Origin: Saccharomycopsis fibuligera x Saccharomycopsis cf. fibuligera
Taxonomy: Eukaryota; Ascomycota; Saccharomycetes; Ascoideales; Saccharomycopsidaceae
Assembly: GCA_001936135.1 (NCBI GenBank)
Contig: CP012820.1
Coordinates: 310,001 to 374,000, forward strand
Direction of reading: 5' to 3'
Length of the DNA: 64,000 bases
Numbering within the stretch: the first letter of the stretch is position 1; the number at the start of each line of letters is the position of its first letter. Below the pieces are notes generated by a model that was not told the DNA's origin, ran no database searches, and saw nothing but the letters and a program-made list of their open reading frames with translations. Shown in pieces: positions 1 to 11,200 of the stretch. The translations under genes were made by a program, and so were the position numbers.

Positions 1-1295
1 GGAATTATGAGTGTGTGATGGATGTGCTAACAAAATGGTTAATGGTTTGATTTTTTATTCTTTTATTTATTATTTATTATTATGATAATTTGTCCTTTTA
101 TGTCTTTTATGTCCTTTTACTTATTTATTTTCTAGAGAAAAACATTTTGTGTTTCTCATTTCTCATTTTTCATGTTTCATTTTTCATTTACTTTGCTCCT
201 ACTCCGTATCTGCGATGCCCTTGCCTTTCAGCGCGTTGAAGTACTGCTTCCTTCTCCCTTTTCTTTCAAACATCTAGCGCTGAGTATCGCTGATACGCAA
301 GGTGCTAAGTAATGTTGTATTAAATTATTATCTATTTCTTTTTGAAAAAAATATATTGACATGTATGTACCTTGTTTGAATACTCGATGAACTTATATCT
401 TATTATCAGACACTGCCTACTTTTCTCTTTTGACGTTTTCCGTTTTCCAATACTTTAACCGATAAATCGTGATTTCCATTCACTGTTGTGTCGATTTTCA
501 CTGTTTATAAAGACTATAAACGCTTTGAAAGGGCTGCTTTGCCGTGGGCTTTGCTGTTCCAACTTTACCATCCCCTTCTATATATACCGATGAATTATAC
601 AGAGTGCCATTGCCGTACTTAGAGAGATTTACACCTTCTGAACACACCGCGATTGTCCTCAAGATCAGGTTCAGCTGAACAAACAGCAACCGCAGCGCCC
701 CTGAACCTTGCAAAGCTCAAAAAGCAGTCAATTTTGAGGCATATTTGCTCATTTTCATTATGACGGACCCTAGTGTCAGCTTGGGCAAATTTGAACAACA
801 TGAGCAAGATTGGCTAAATCTAAAATCGTGTCTTCAATTAGGCTGAAAAAGACAAAATAAGTTGGAGTGGATCGTGTGATATAGTATTGGCTGGGTGATT
901 AGATGAGGAAGGAGTTTCCTAATAGCGTCTTGGGATGGTTTATATAAATATACCAGTAAGCACGCGCTTGTTCTGTTCAAAACATTCTATAATGCAGTGC
1001 AGTTTTGGTTCACATTCTCGTTTTTACTACTGTACTTTCTTCAGTCTATTGATTGTCTAAATCAACGACTAAAAAATCATCATCTTGCACGGTATATATT
1101 GTGTACAGGTCCAAAACTAAACCAACACAATTCAAGCTTCAAAGTTACAAATTTGGAAATATAGCGAATATAGCGAATATAACTCAATACAGAAAAGAAA
1201 AGCAGTTATAAAGCGAAAACAAGTAAATCAACATGACTTAAAAAAACTTTCAAACTTCGTTGACAGCCACCGGTCTAGTCCTCGCGTCAACCATA
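1..1295. other. Intergenic / upstream region, left edge
   Basis: AT-rich DNA with no convincing gene. Two minus-strand frames around 498-807 are short and show no family features. The part nearest the next gene has a TATA-like run (tatataaatata, about 941-952), as expected for a promoter of the plus-strand gene that follows. An ATG at 1233 is followed by ACT and then TAA, in frame with the ORF downstream (see findings). Confidence 0.6.
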
Positions 1296-1637
1296 ATGGT
1301 TGCCGCTCACGCTGCGGCTGCCGCTCCAACATCGGGATCAGCATCAGAGTCACAGAAAACAGTAGCATATCAAACCACAACGAGCATGGATGGTACGGGT
1401 TCAATGACTATGGCGATGACTACCGTGGCGCCAGCTTCTGATTCTGTTGCAAATGCGAGTAGGACTATGAGTATGAGTACGAGTATGAGTGCAAGTGGTA
1501 CTGCTGGTGCTGGTGCTGGTGCTGGTGCTGGTGCTGGTGCTGCTTCAAGTTCTCAAAATGGAGCAACGTTGATTGCTGGTCATGGTGGTGCTATGGCGGT
1601 TCTTGGTGGCGCTGGTGCTGTTCTGATGATGTTGTGA
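1296..1637 (+). CDS. Small GPI-anchor-type cell-surface protein with damaged or shortened start
   Basis: A small Ala/Ser/Thr/Gly-rich protein with a Gly-Ala repeat run (about seven GA pairs) and a hydrophobic C-terminus (GGAMAVLGGAGAVLMML) that looks like a GPI-attachment signal. The first usable ATG is at 1296 and gives MVAAHAAAAAP, a short Ala-rich start. The reading frame stays open upstream to 1242 and that part reads like the front half of a signal peptide (LTATGLVLASTI), but the better ATG at 1233 is cut off by TAA at codon 3. The gene may therefore be N-terminally shortened, a recent pseudogene, or affected by a sequence error. The cell-wall or membrane role is inferred from composition only; I do not recognise an orthologue. 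Confidence 0.5.
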   Translation: MVAAHAAAAAPTSGSASESQKTVAYQTTTSMDGTGSMTMAMTTVAPASDSVANASRTMSMSTSMSASGTAGAGAGAGAGAGAASSSQNGATLIAGHGGAMAVLGGAGAVLMML

Positions 1638-2941
1638 ATATCTTTTGATTATGCTGTGTTTTGCGCTGACTTATCAGCGTTTGTGTTCCGCGAGAAAGGG
1701 TAGCTGTGGTATATAGATGGCCAGAGCATCAATTATATTCAAAACAAGGACGCAGATTTGAGAAAGACGAACATTGTTGACATCGCCAGCACCGTTACAC
1801 ACTTTCTATGTTCCCTGTCCTTGCACTTACACTTGTACTTGTTCATCAGCTTGTGGGGCCTTTTTCTGTTGTTACAAAACCCACTGTGAACATAGTCGCT
1901 CGGTTCGCATGTGACCTACTGTTGTCTGCCGTACTATGCCGAACCAACGCCAACGTTGTCCTTGGCCATGGTAAGCATTGGGTCAGTCTATTGCTACATG
2001 AATGTGTTCCACGGCCATGTGGGCAAATCGCCATCGAGCACCTGCAGGCGGAAGCGAGAAGCAGAAAAACGTGGCAGCAACTGTTGACTGTTAGGCTCCA
2101 CTGTTACAAGTCTATTATAGTCGTATTAACGGTTGCAATCGGCCTACAGCTTAGTAGCTGGCGACCATATATTTTGTGCCACAGATCACTTATCAGTATT
2201 GCTAAATGGCGCCCCCGGACCAGAGGCGGCACCGCAGTTTTTCTTGTGGTTCATGAGAGCCAACTGGCTCTGGAGAAGTCATGAATCATACACTGTTATA
2301 TGTACCATGTCCTGGAACGCTCCTGCTAACGCACGTGCTTACGGGGCAGCTTGCTTAGTCATATATACAGTATGGTGCGTGCTTTAGCATCATAAAGCAT
2401 TATTACACATTGGACCACGTCACGGTGCGTGGTCATCGCGATGACGGGCTCCAGCCACGGAGCGAGGGATGACACTATCACACTGTATCGCCGATGCTTA
2501 CTTACAGATGTCGTTGTTGTTGTTTACCGGATCTTATATACATATTTATATATTTGTATATATACGGCTTATCTTGCCGCTGGGTTTTGCTCTACATAAA
2601 TTCGCCCTTGCCCTCGCCCCATCCGCACTTTCTCTTTCTTTCTTCTCCCGCACAATTATCAATACAAACACATTGCCCCCGTTTCTCCTTATACCTTTTA
2701 CCAACTCGCACAACTCACACACCTACTTTCCGTTTAACTCTCCTTTTTTTGTTTACTTCCTCGGCCGAGCCTTTCCGTTTTGATCCACTGCCCGCGTGTT
2801 TTCTCTTATCTCATCTCATCGCGTCTGTTTGATACCGCCACAAACACGTTCGTTACTGACTGAGCACTATTTGCCTCTCACGCGCCAGAATCACTGCCTC
2901 AACAGTCATTCAATAACAAAACAAACTCAACTCAATTCAAG

Positions 2942-2983
<42 letters not shown>

Positions 2984-2997
2984 TCATACAATCGAAA
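1638..2997. other. Intergenic region, promoter of the 188-aa gene
   Basis: No supported gene. A 158-codon open frame at 1808-2284 shows no domain and looks like chance. A CACGTG E-box lies at 2332-2337. From about 2580 the plus strand becomes C/T-rich, typical of the transcribed leader of a well-expressed yeast gene. The leader ends in a striking T13-A27 tract at 2942-2981, only 16 bases before the ATG. Confidence 0.6.
2942..2981. repeat. Poly(dT)13-poly(dA)27 tract directly upstream of a start codon
   Basis: Thirteen T followed by 27 A, ending 16 bases before the ATG at 2998. In DNA such tracts resist nucleosomes. In an mRNA leader the two halves could pair as a U-A hairpin or give an A-rich leader. 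Confidence 0.9.
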
Positions 2998-3564
2998 ATG
3001 GGCGTTTTTGATTTCTTCTTCTCCTCTTCCAAAGACACTTCCTCCTCTTCTTCCAACAGCACCACCGTTCTGGTGTCTCATTCCAAACCTGGTTCCGAAA
3101 CAGTCAAATACGACGCTAAGGGCGCTCCTATCTTTAAAGATAATAAAGTCTTAGCCATCAATGACAACAAAGATGACGATTTCATCCAAGTTGATATCAG
3201 AAAATTATCATATGCCGAAGTTGCTGCATTGTCGGCTGCCAAAAACAGTGTTAACAACAACAAGAAACCCGCTCCAAAGGATAATATGAAGGTGGTTGAT
3301 GTTAACCAAGACTTGGGCACCGATATCACTGACTATCAACTAGCAGAAGCAATTCAAAAGCAGATTGATGCTAGAGACCTCAAAGAGGCCATTGCTGCTC
3401 AGCAAAACAGATTCACTCAGTCAGGGGCCAGCACTGATGACTTGATGGACTTTGCCGATAAATTCGACACTAAAATCGCGTCTTCCAAACAGACTAAAAA
3501 GCATAAAAAACATAGCAGAAAGAACAAGATAAAGCTCGCTCAACATACTTTCATCAATTTGTGA
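2998..3564 (+). CDS. Uncharacterised 188-aa protein, Ser-rich N-terminus and basic C-terminus
   Basis: I do not recognise this protein. It starts MGVFDFFF, followed by a Ser-rich stretch (residues 9-20). A mixed charged middle contains SYAEVAALSAAK (about residues 71-82) and a predicted helical segment YQLAEAIQKQIDARDLKEAIAAQQ (about 113-136, quoted in two parts: YQLAEAIQKQID and ARDLKEAIAAQQ). It ends in a Lys-rich tail (KQTKKHKKHSRKNK) that could bind nucleic acid or act as a nuclear signal. Codon use is biased toward preferred yeast codons and the leader is pyrimidine-rich, so it is probably well expressed. Gly2 raises the possibility of N-myristoylation, but the next residues fit that motif poorly. 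Confidence 0.75.
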   Translation: MGVFDFFFSSSKDTSSSSSNSTTVLVSHSKPGSETVKYDAKGAPIFKDNKVLAINDNKDDDFIQVDIRKLSYAEVAALSAAKNSVNNNKKPAPKDNMKVVDVNQDLGTDITDYQLAEAIQKQIDARDLKEAIAAQQNRFTQSGASTDDLMDFADKFDTKIASSKQTKKHKKHSRKNKIKLAQHTFINL

Positions 3565-4834
3565 ATTGTTTTGTTTTGTTTGTTTTTTTTTACTTTCCTT
3601 GTTTTTGTCTTTTTTGTTGTACTTTTTGTTTTTCACTACACACTTCTTTGTTCTCCTTTTTAGTGTTCTTACATTGACTCAATGATGATGTTTTCTCTCT
3701 ATAAATTCAATGCATTGTACAGTAATAGAAGGGTTCAACTAAATGTATTTGGTTGGCTTTTTTTTGGGAGGGATGGTTTAATACACGGTATTTTGGTTCA
3801 AAATTCAAACGTAGCCAATAAATGGCCCTTTTTGAGATAGATGCCAACACCGGCTCAACTATCGATACACACACTTACCACAGCGACCAAAATATATTGC
3901 CTAGACTACAGTTTATCCTACTGCTTAGTACTAAGTCTACAGTCGTAGTTCTCGTACAGTCCTCTAACCGAGCTCGTAACCAACTAAGCAGAGCCACATG
4001 TATCAGAGGCGCAATATGTGGTTAATTAATAGCCAAACCAGTTATCATGAGGCTTGGTAACTGTTCAGGCCGGACAGCAGTAATTGCTGAATAAAGACTG
4101 CGGCAGTATTAGGAACACCATGAACGGGTTTATTTGGTATTATTCTTGGAGAACTTTGAAGGAGAACGTGTGTAAAACACAAGTTGGTTTGAAGATAAGG
4201 ATAATATCGTGCAGAGGGACGGACGACTTAAGTACCACTATCGTCAAGTTAGGCTGGACCGCGTCATGCGCTGATGCCGCTTAACCATCAGAAATGCATG
4301 GGTAGTACCTTGTAGGTAGTAGGTGCTCTAATCCCACCTGGTCTACCTGGTTCACCTGGTAATTGAAATCATTTAAACTTCTATGATTGACCAGCTGAGG
4401 ATTGATCATCGGAGTGGATCAACGACAGTGCGGCCAATCACACGTCTCGAGTCACGAGGCGGTACTATTCGGTACAAGCTGCTGGAGGTACTGCTGATAC
4501 TTATAGTTACAGCGAAGCTAGCTCTGGTAAATATCAAGCCTGAAATCTATATTTATTGCAATATGGTATGATATAGTAAATATTAATATACGATGTATAT
4601 GTGTGTTATCATGACCTAAATAGTGACCATGTAAAGTATAGTCAGTTATAGCACTCCTCCTCGACCACCCCCATCATGACTAGAGTGTCAATCGTTATAA
4701 AAATTAAAAATAAAAACACATGCTTCTTTGAACAATTGGAGCATCCACAATTTTACATTTTTGTCAAGGTGTTTGTGTCCTCCATCTTATTCTGAGATAT
4801 GAGCATGTTCATGTTTATAGGTATGCAGAGAATC
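3565..4834. other. Intergenic region between convergent genes
   Basis: T-rich 3' sequence follows the previous stop. The rest has no supported gene; small open frames at 3822-4571 have no family features. A short 9-bp repeat (cacctggtc / tacctggtt / cacctggta) lies at about 4336-4362. Confidence 0.5.
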
Positions 4835-5866
4835 TCAACGAATTCGTTGATCTTGAACCTCCAACTGCCTGCCCAAGTGCTTCGTATCCCCAACCAACTG
4901 AATGATTCCCTTCAATTTTCCCTCACTTCGAAGATCCTTCTTAAAAAAATCAACAATCGTCACTGATGTGTTATAAACGACCTTTGTTGCTTCTTGAGTA
5001 ACTAGCTTCTCATTGATTGCCAAATGCAATCCGTTGGCGAAATAGTCTAGGAGAGTACGAATCGATCCACCGTGGGTTACTAGTAGGTAGTTTTTGTATG
5101 TTTTGGTCTTGTTTTCCTGCAAGTCTACAAACTCTTTGACCCTCTCATGACCGTCATTAGCTTTTTCGTTTTGGTTATCTTCAGAGTTCAACAAGTGCGT
5201 GATGAGCGACAGCACCTCATTGAATAACCGAATCCGGAACTGTTCCCTAGACTCCCCAAAATCCTTATATGTCTTAACCACACCCTTCTGCTGCTGTCCG
5301 TCTGCTCCAACCACAGACTGCTTGTTGGCCCACTCAATAGCCTCACTGATCTTCATCCCTTCAACTGGCCCAAACGTACGCTCCCTGAAATTCAGCGAAT
5401 AGTGAATCTCAAACCCCTTCCCGCTATCGATATCTATTCCTTTTGCCTTTGCATCATAGGATGCGCTCCCATGCTGCGCAATGTTGTTACCGTGGGTGAC
5501 TCTGGCAGTGCCGCTATCCACTTGAGTTGCCGCGACCTGCTCTTGCCCATACTTACCAGTATCAACCTCGACGCTTGGATTCAAAACTCTGTGAAATCTA
5601 ACAATCTCATTAGTCGTTTGCACACATCTAGTCAAATCTGAAGAAGAAACTCCATCGATTTGAATATTGGCGAACCGCGCGCCACAAGCTTTGGCTTGCT
5701 CAACCCCTTCGGCGTTCAAAGTGGTATTTAGATGGCCCTGGAGAACCTTTTGCTTATTGCAGTCAGTTTGGCCGTGTCTTATTATGAAGAGACGAAGCAC
5801 GTTGGGGTCTTTGTTTTCAATGGCGGTGTTGTTGGATAATAGAAGGTCTTCGTTGTAGTTGGTCAT
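4835..5866 (-). CDS. DET1: Histidine-phosphatase (phosphoglycerate-mutase-like) family, DET1-type
   Basis: A 343-aa protein of the histidine acid phosphatase / phosphoglycerate mutase superfamily. The N-terminal catalytic motif RHGQTDCN places the phosphoacceptor His at residue 31. RERTFGPVEGM lies mid-protein, and the second catalytic His is in THGGS at residue 265. Architecture and length fit S. cerevisiae Det1 (334 aa), an acid phosphatase implicated in sterol movement between membranes. A hydrophilic low-conservation insert lies at about residues 105-150. The start is the first ATG of the frame, and there is no signal peptide, so a cytosolic enzyme is expected. The physiological substrate cannot be read from sequence. 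Confidence 0.85.
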   Translation of the reverse strand: MTNYNEDLLLSNNTAIENKDPNVLRLFIIRHGQTDCNKQKVLQGHLNTTLNAEGVEQAKACGARFANIQIDGVSSSDLTRCVQTTNEIVRFHRVLNPSVEVDTGKYGQEQVAATQVDSGTARVTHGNNIAQHGSASYDAKAKGIDIDSGKGFEIHYSLNFRERTFGPVEGMKISEAIEWANKQSVVGADGQQQKGVVKTYKDFGESREQFRIRLFNEVLSLITHLLNSEDNQNEKANDGHERVKEFVDLQENKTKTYKNYLLVTHGGSIRTLLDYFANGLHLAINEKLVTQEATKVVYNTSVTIVDFFKKDLRSEGKLKGIIQLVGDTKHLGRQLEVQDQRIR

Positions 5867-6666
5867 TGTGTATCAGTAATGTATTTATGATGTTCTGGCT
5901 TTAATTCTGGTTGGTTGGTTGACTATCACTAGTTTATGAGATGAAATTTCCGTAGTCTTTTGGCAGCATATAACGATATATTGTAATTATCGTTTGTTAA
6001 GATAATGATGTATCTGTAAATAAATAAATAGATAAATAAGTAGATGAACAATTAGTAACTGCAATTCTTTCGACTTTCAACTTTCAACTTTGGATGACCT
6101 CTTTCTTTGAGTTTTACGAAATGGGAAATGAATAAGAAATTTATGAACCCGGTCTGCTGAAAAGAAGAAAAATATAGAAATAAAAAAGAAAATCGAATAA
6201 TATACAATATGCAAAAAATGGCTCTAGTATTGCTATAGTATATCTCTATAGTATATTGTATGCTGCTCCGGAGACTCAAGCAGCTAGAAGCACGCATTGT
6301 AATTTTTATAATATTGGGTAGGGTAAATTGAAGGGACACTGGGTGCTTTCCAATATAATGTCAAATAGTCTACTACATAGAACAAAGCTCTGCGTTGGAT
6401 ATGACTCAAATACTTATTATTTAACATAAGCAACCACTATTGCTGAAACATAATCTTTGAAGATTTGTGGAAATACAAAATTAAGTGAAATTGCAAAAAA
6501 GCATTCAACAGCTTTTGCACATTTATAACACTTGATAGTATTACAAAACTAATTGTTAGCAATGTCAAAATAATAAAAAAAGATAATACATTTGATGTAA
6601 AAAGCTAGAACTAATTAAACACTTCTAAATGTTGAGTTAAAAGTTAAAACCTAATTCAAGTTATGC
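5867..6666. other. Intergenic region
   Basis: Very AT-rich. It holds the promoter of the phosphatase gene (right-hand neighbour of its ATG at 5866) and the 3' flank of the glucanase gene. A 95-codon minus-strand frame at 6052-6339 is AT-driven and has no recognisable features. Confidence 0.5.
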
Positions 6667-7596
6667 TCAACTAAAATCACAAGCCAACGGATACTTCAAG
6701 TTTCTGTTGGAATCAAAAACTCCCCAATATTTTTCGACATCAGATGTCCCCGACGTATCTGGCTTCCAGGATTCATCAAATGCTTCAAAACTTATAACAT
6801 TAATTCCCCATGCTCTGATACCGCAGATCGCTTCCTTCCAAAATTTGGCAGCATTAGAAGTGCTTGGAGAACTAGCTTCAAAAGCAGTCCCCTGAGTTGG
6901 CCAACCTGTTTCACCAACCCAAAATTCAATATCAGTAGATCCTTTTTTAGTTTGAATCACTTGCAATGCTTGCATGATATCATCAACGAATGAATAAGTT
7001 GAATTAGCCATGGTTTGGCCCTGCCAATATGAAAATGCGTTAACAAAAACGGTATCAGCGGCTTCAATCACTGGAGCACTTGATCCATCAACGATAATAT
7101 TCCAAGAATCCACCACGCCGATAGGCACGCTACTGTAACTTTTGCCATTCTTGTCTTTGATATCCTTGACCAAATCTTTAACTTCTTTAATAGCAGAAGC
7201 TAATTCCGATGCAGTCAAATCTTTTCTATACAAAGCTTCAGAACCCACAGTTATACCTTTAATCGTAGATACTGAAAGTTTCGGCAAATCATTTTTCAAA
7301 GCTTGCTTTTCTGCTTCAAAATGGGAAGAGTCAGTAGGCCATATACCAACAAATACTTGATACCCATTAGATTCAGCCGCTCCTCCAAGAATGGACAAAC
7401 TATTACAATCATTAGCAGAATAGAAACGTACCACTTTGCTATAAGGGGACAATTTGGCAAAATCGGCTTTATAATCCTCGGCAGTTTTGCAAGTACCGGA
7501 ATTAGTTTTGACACCCAAGTTGAAGGCCAAATCCCCAATGGCAGTGGTAGTAGCCACTAGTAATGTTATTGGAAGTAAGATTGAGAGGGTACGCAT
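6667..7596 (-). CDS. Secreted GH17 glucan 1,3-beta-glucosidase/transglucosylase, BGL2-like
   Basis: A 309-aa cell-wall enzyme of glycoside hydrolase family 17, close to Bgl2, which cuts and re-links beta-1,3-glucan. An N-terminal signal peptide (MRTLSILLPITLLVATTTA) is followed by GDLAFNLGVK, the usual mature start of this family. The acid/base Glu is in VGSEALYR (E120) and the nucleophile in WVGETGWP (E229); DESWKPDTSGTSDVEKYWG closes the domain. There is no GPI tail, so it is soluble or wall-trapped. Candida species carry more than one Bgl2 paralogue and I cannot tell which this is, so no symbol is given. It is divergent from HSH155 across about 620 bp. Confidence 0.9.
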   Translation of the reverse strand: MRTLSILLPITLLVATTTAIGDLAFNLGVKTNSGTCKTAEDYKADFAKLSPYSKVVRFYSANDCNSLSILGGAAESNGYQVFVGIWPTDSSHFEAEKQALKNDLPKLSVSTIKGITVGSEALYRKDLTASELASAIKEVKDLVKDIKDKNGKSYSSVPIGVVDSWNIIVDGSSAPVIEAADTVFVNAFSYWQGQTMANSTYSFVDDIMQALQVIQTKKGSTDIEFWVGETGWPTQGTAFEASSPSTSNAAKFWKEAICGIRAWGINVISFEAFDESWKPDTSGTSDVEKYWGVFDSNRNLKYPLACDFS

Positions 7597-7685
7597 AACA
7601 AAATTTGTAAAGTGGCTTAGTTATTTAAATATGACAAATTGCTTCCTTATCTTGATCTGTCTGATCAGTATCAACGAAAAATTGC

Positions 7686-7850
7686 TGTGGAAGTACGCTG
7701 TATGATTTTGTTTGTGACTTTGTGTAATCACCGCACTATTAGGTTAGATAATATTTTAATAGTCTAAGCCAAAAAAAAAGCTTCGTTTTTAATGACTCAA
7801 AATCAAGAAAGTTTTTGAAAGTCAAAAAATATTTTACAATGCTGACACAT
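7686..7850. mobile_element. Possible solo-LTR relic (fossil), upstream of GH17 gene
   Basis: A stretch beginning TGTGGAAG, with an ACCGCACTA...TTAGATAA block about 45 bases in, resembles a second stretch starting TGTTGGAA at 12275 in both spacing and block sequence. The TGTTGG-type start and the position next to promoters suggest old, eroded LTRs of a Ty/copia- or Ty3-like family. The end is not clear and no target-site duplication was seen. It carries no coding part. Confidence 0.3.
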
Positions 7851-8219
7851 AACAATGAACTTCAATGGGAGATGGATGGATTATAACACATCTGATAAGG
7901 GCCCATTATCCAGTAGCTAAACCCTTGGTCATCCTCATTTTGAAACCAGAATTCTTGTTAAAGCGTTTCATAGTAGTTGCAATGCATATTGCGGTGATTC
8001 AATGCGTTCAAGTTGATATATGCGTTGTTTTGCAGTTATATGCATATGTCAGGTGCATAGATCTTTTTTTTTCTATTTTTATTTTTACTTAGTGCAAAAT
8101 ATTTGAATATCTAGAGTAATTTAATGTATGTGATTTAATGTATGTCAAAGGCAAATTAGAATTAGTCGTTTGTTTTCGGACAAAAACCATCTATATTGCA
8201 CTTCATTTCATCGCACAAT
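7851..8219. other. Intergenic region, HSH155 promoter
   Basis: AT-rich promoter side of the divergent GH17/HSH155 pair. No gene, RNA or clear binding site was recognised. Confidence 0.5.
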
Positions 8220-11200
8220 ATGACTGGGTCAATTCTCAATAAAATGAATACAATTACTGACTTTGATGGTGCTCCAGCAAAGAGAAGAAGAGTCGGTAGA
8301 GAGCGCCGCAGTAGATGGGATGTCAAAGGAAAAGGAAACTCATTATCTCAAGATGAGAATTTAACGCAAGACAGCACTGCTCAAAAAGACGACGATATAG
8401 GTACAGATGAGGACAAGCAGTCTAGAAAAGAAACAAAAAGAGACACTCGAGGTGTAGCTGAAGACAAAACAGACACCCAGCAAGCTCATAGTAGTGTACA
8501 AAAGGTTAGAAAATCAAGATGGGATGTAGAACAAGAAGAAGAGCAAAATAAAACTAATGGCGCCATTGCCGAGATCCCCGTTTTCCACGACTTACCTTTA
8601 GTCAATGAAATATTGGATGCTTTGCTACCTGAAGGTTATGAAGTGCTTGATCCACCTGAAGGATTTACCAATATAGAGAAAGATTTCAATTTGGAAGAAC
8701 TCAAGACTCAAAATGTGGGATACATGATTCCCGAAGAAAGTAATGCGTCAAATAAGATCTTGAAAGACTCAGTTGTTACCAATGTGCCCGGAATACGAGA
8801 CTTGCAATATTTTAAAGAAGAGGATACCAAATACTTTGGCAAGTTGCTCAAAGCGGAAGATGCTTCTAACAAGACTGAACTCACCATTGACGAAGTTAAA
8901 GAACGTAAAGTTATGAAACTTCTTTTGAAAATAAAGAATGGGTCTCCATTTGTTCGAAAAGTTGCATTGAGACAATTAACTGATCACTCACGAAATTTTG
9001 GGCCAAAAATTTTATTCAATCAAATTTTGCCATTATTAATGGAACCATCATTAAGTGATCGTGAAAGACATTTGCTTGTTAAAGTTATTGACCGAATCTT
9101 GTTTAAGTTGGACGATTTGATAAGGCCGTACACTGAGAAAATATTAAAAGTTATTTCACCGCTCTTGGCCGATGAAAACCATATAATGAGGATAGAAGCA
9201 AAAGAAATCATTTCTAATTTAGCCAAAGCCGCGGGGCTTGCACATATAATCTCAACATTAAGAAAGCATATTGATTCACAAGATGAGACTCTCAGAAATA
9301 CAACTGCTAGAACTTTTGCAGTTGTAGGTAATGCATTGGGTGTTCAAACCTTAGTGCCATTCTTGAGAGCAGTTTGTGCTTCCAAAAGATCGTGGATAGC
9401 TAGGCATACTGGTATCAAGATTGTTCAGCAAATATCAATTATTGTGGGTTGTGGCGTTTTACCCCATTTGAACTCTTTGGTAGATTGTATTGCCAACGGT
9501 TTGATTGATGACAATGTTCAAGTGAGAAAAATGACTGCTTTGGCACTTTCCTCATTAGCTGAATCCTCTGCACCATACGGGATCGAATCTTTTGAACCAA
9601 TATTGGAACCTTTGTGGAGCGGTATTCGAAGACATAGAGGTAATACTCTTGCTGCTTACTTGAAATGCATTGGTAATATTATTCCTTTGATGGATCCTGA
9701 ATATGCTAGTTATTATGGTAATGAGGTTTTCCAGATATTATTAAGAGAATTTTCATCGCCTGATGATGAAATGAAAAAAACCGTGTTGAAAGTTATTCAA
9801 CAATGTTCCGCTACAGACGGAATAAAGATGAGCTTTTTAAGGCACGAAGTGTTACCTTCATTTTTGAAATATTTTTGGAACAGAAGATCCGCTCTTGATT
9901 CAAGACTCAATAAGATGATTGTTGAGACGACCGTGGAACTTTCAAACCGAATTGGCTACGAAATAATCGTGGAAAATACGCTAGTGTATCTCAAGGATGA
10001 TTCTGCGTTTTTGAGAAGAATGAGTGTTGAAACTATGGAAAATATATTTAAAGGATTAGAAATGGTGGACATGAATGAAAGAACAGAAGAAAGATTAATT
10101 GATGGTATGTTAGTGGCGCTTCAAAAAACCACATCAGATGCATTGGCTGCTTCTAATGTAAATGGAAATGCGGTGCTAAGCTCTTTCGGTACAGTTGTTA
10201 ATGCTCTTGATATCAGAATTAGAAACTATTTACCTGAAATTGTTTCTATTATCTTGTATAGAATGAAGAATCAGTCACCGGAGATTCGTCAGCAATCTGC
10301 CGATTTGATTTCCAAAATGATTCCAGCTATTAAATCATGCAGTGAGTTTGATATGATTAGCAAACTCTCAAAAGTGTTATATGAGTCCTTAGGTGAAGTT
10401 TACCCAGAAGTTCTAGGCTCAATTTTGCATACTTTGAAAACTATTGTTTCTGTAATGGGTGTCTCATCAATGAACCCGTCAATTGATCAACTTTTACCAA
10501 GTTTGACTCCAATTTTGAGAAACAGACATGAAAAGGTGCAGGAAAATGTCATCGATTTAATTGGTTTAATTGCTGATAAGGCATCGGAATACATTCCTCC
10601 AAAAGAATGGATGAGAATATGTTTTGAATTATTAGATTTGCTCAAATCTCCAAGAAAATCAATTAGAAGATCTGCTAATCAAACGTTTGGGTATATTGCT
10701 AAAGCCATTGGACCTCAAGAAGTTCTTTCAACTCTTTTGAATAACTTGAGAGTGCAGGAAAGACAATCAAGAGTCTGTACTGCCGTTGCTATTGGTATTG
10801 TCGCTGAAACGTGCTCCCCTTTTACTGTCATCCCATCAATCATGAACGAATATCGTACTCCAGAGAAAAATGTGCAAAATGGTGTCTTAAAGGCGATGAC
10901 ATTTATGTTTGAATATATTGGCGATATGGCCAAAGACTACATCTATTCAGTGACTCCATTACTAGAGGATGCTTTAACTGACAGGGATCAAGTCCATCGA
11001 CAAACCGCGGCCACCGTGATCAAACATATGGCAATTGGATGCATGGGAACAGGACTAGAAGACGTATTTGTCCATTTTTTGAATTTATTGATGCCAAACT
11101 TGTATGAGACAAGCCCTCATGTTATAAAACGGATAATTGATGGGATTGATGGAGTTAGAAATAATATTGGTTGTGGCATCATTTTGAATTATATCTTGAG

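Noticed and set aside
1808-2284. 158-codon plus-strand open frame
   Set aside because: No domain, signal or composition typical of a gene; it lies in a promoter-like spacer and overlaps other open frames.
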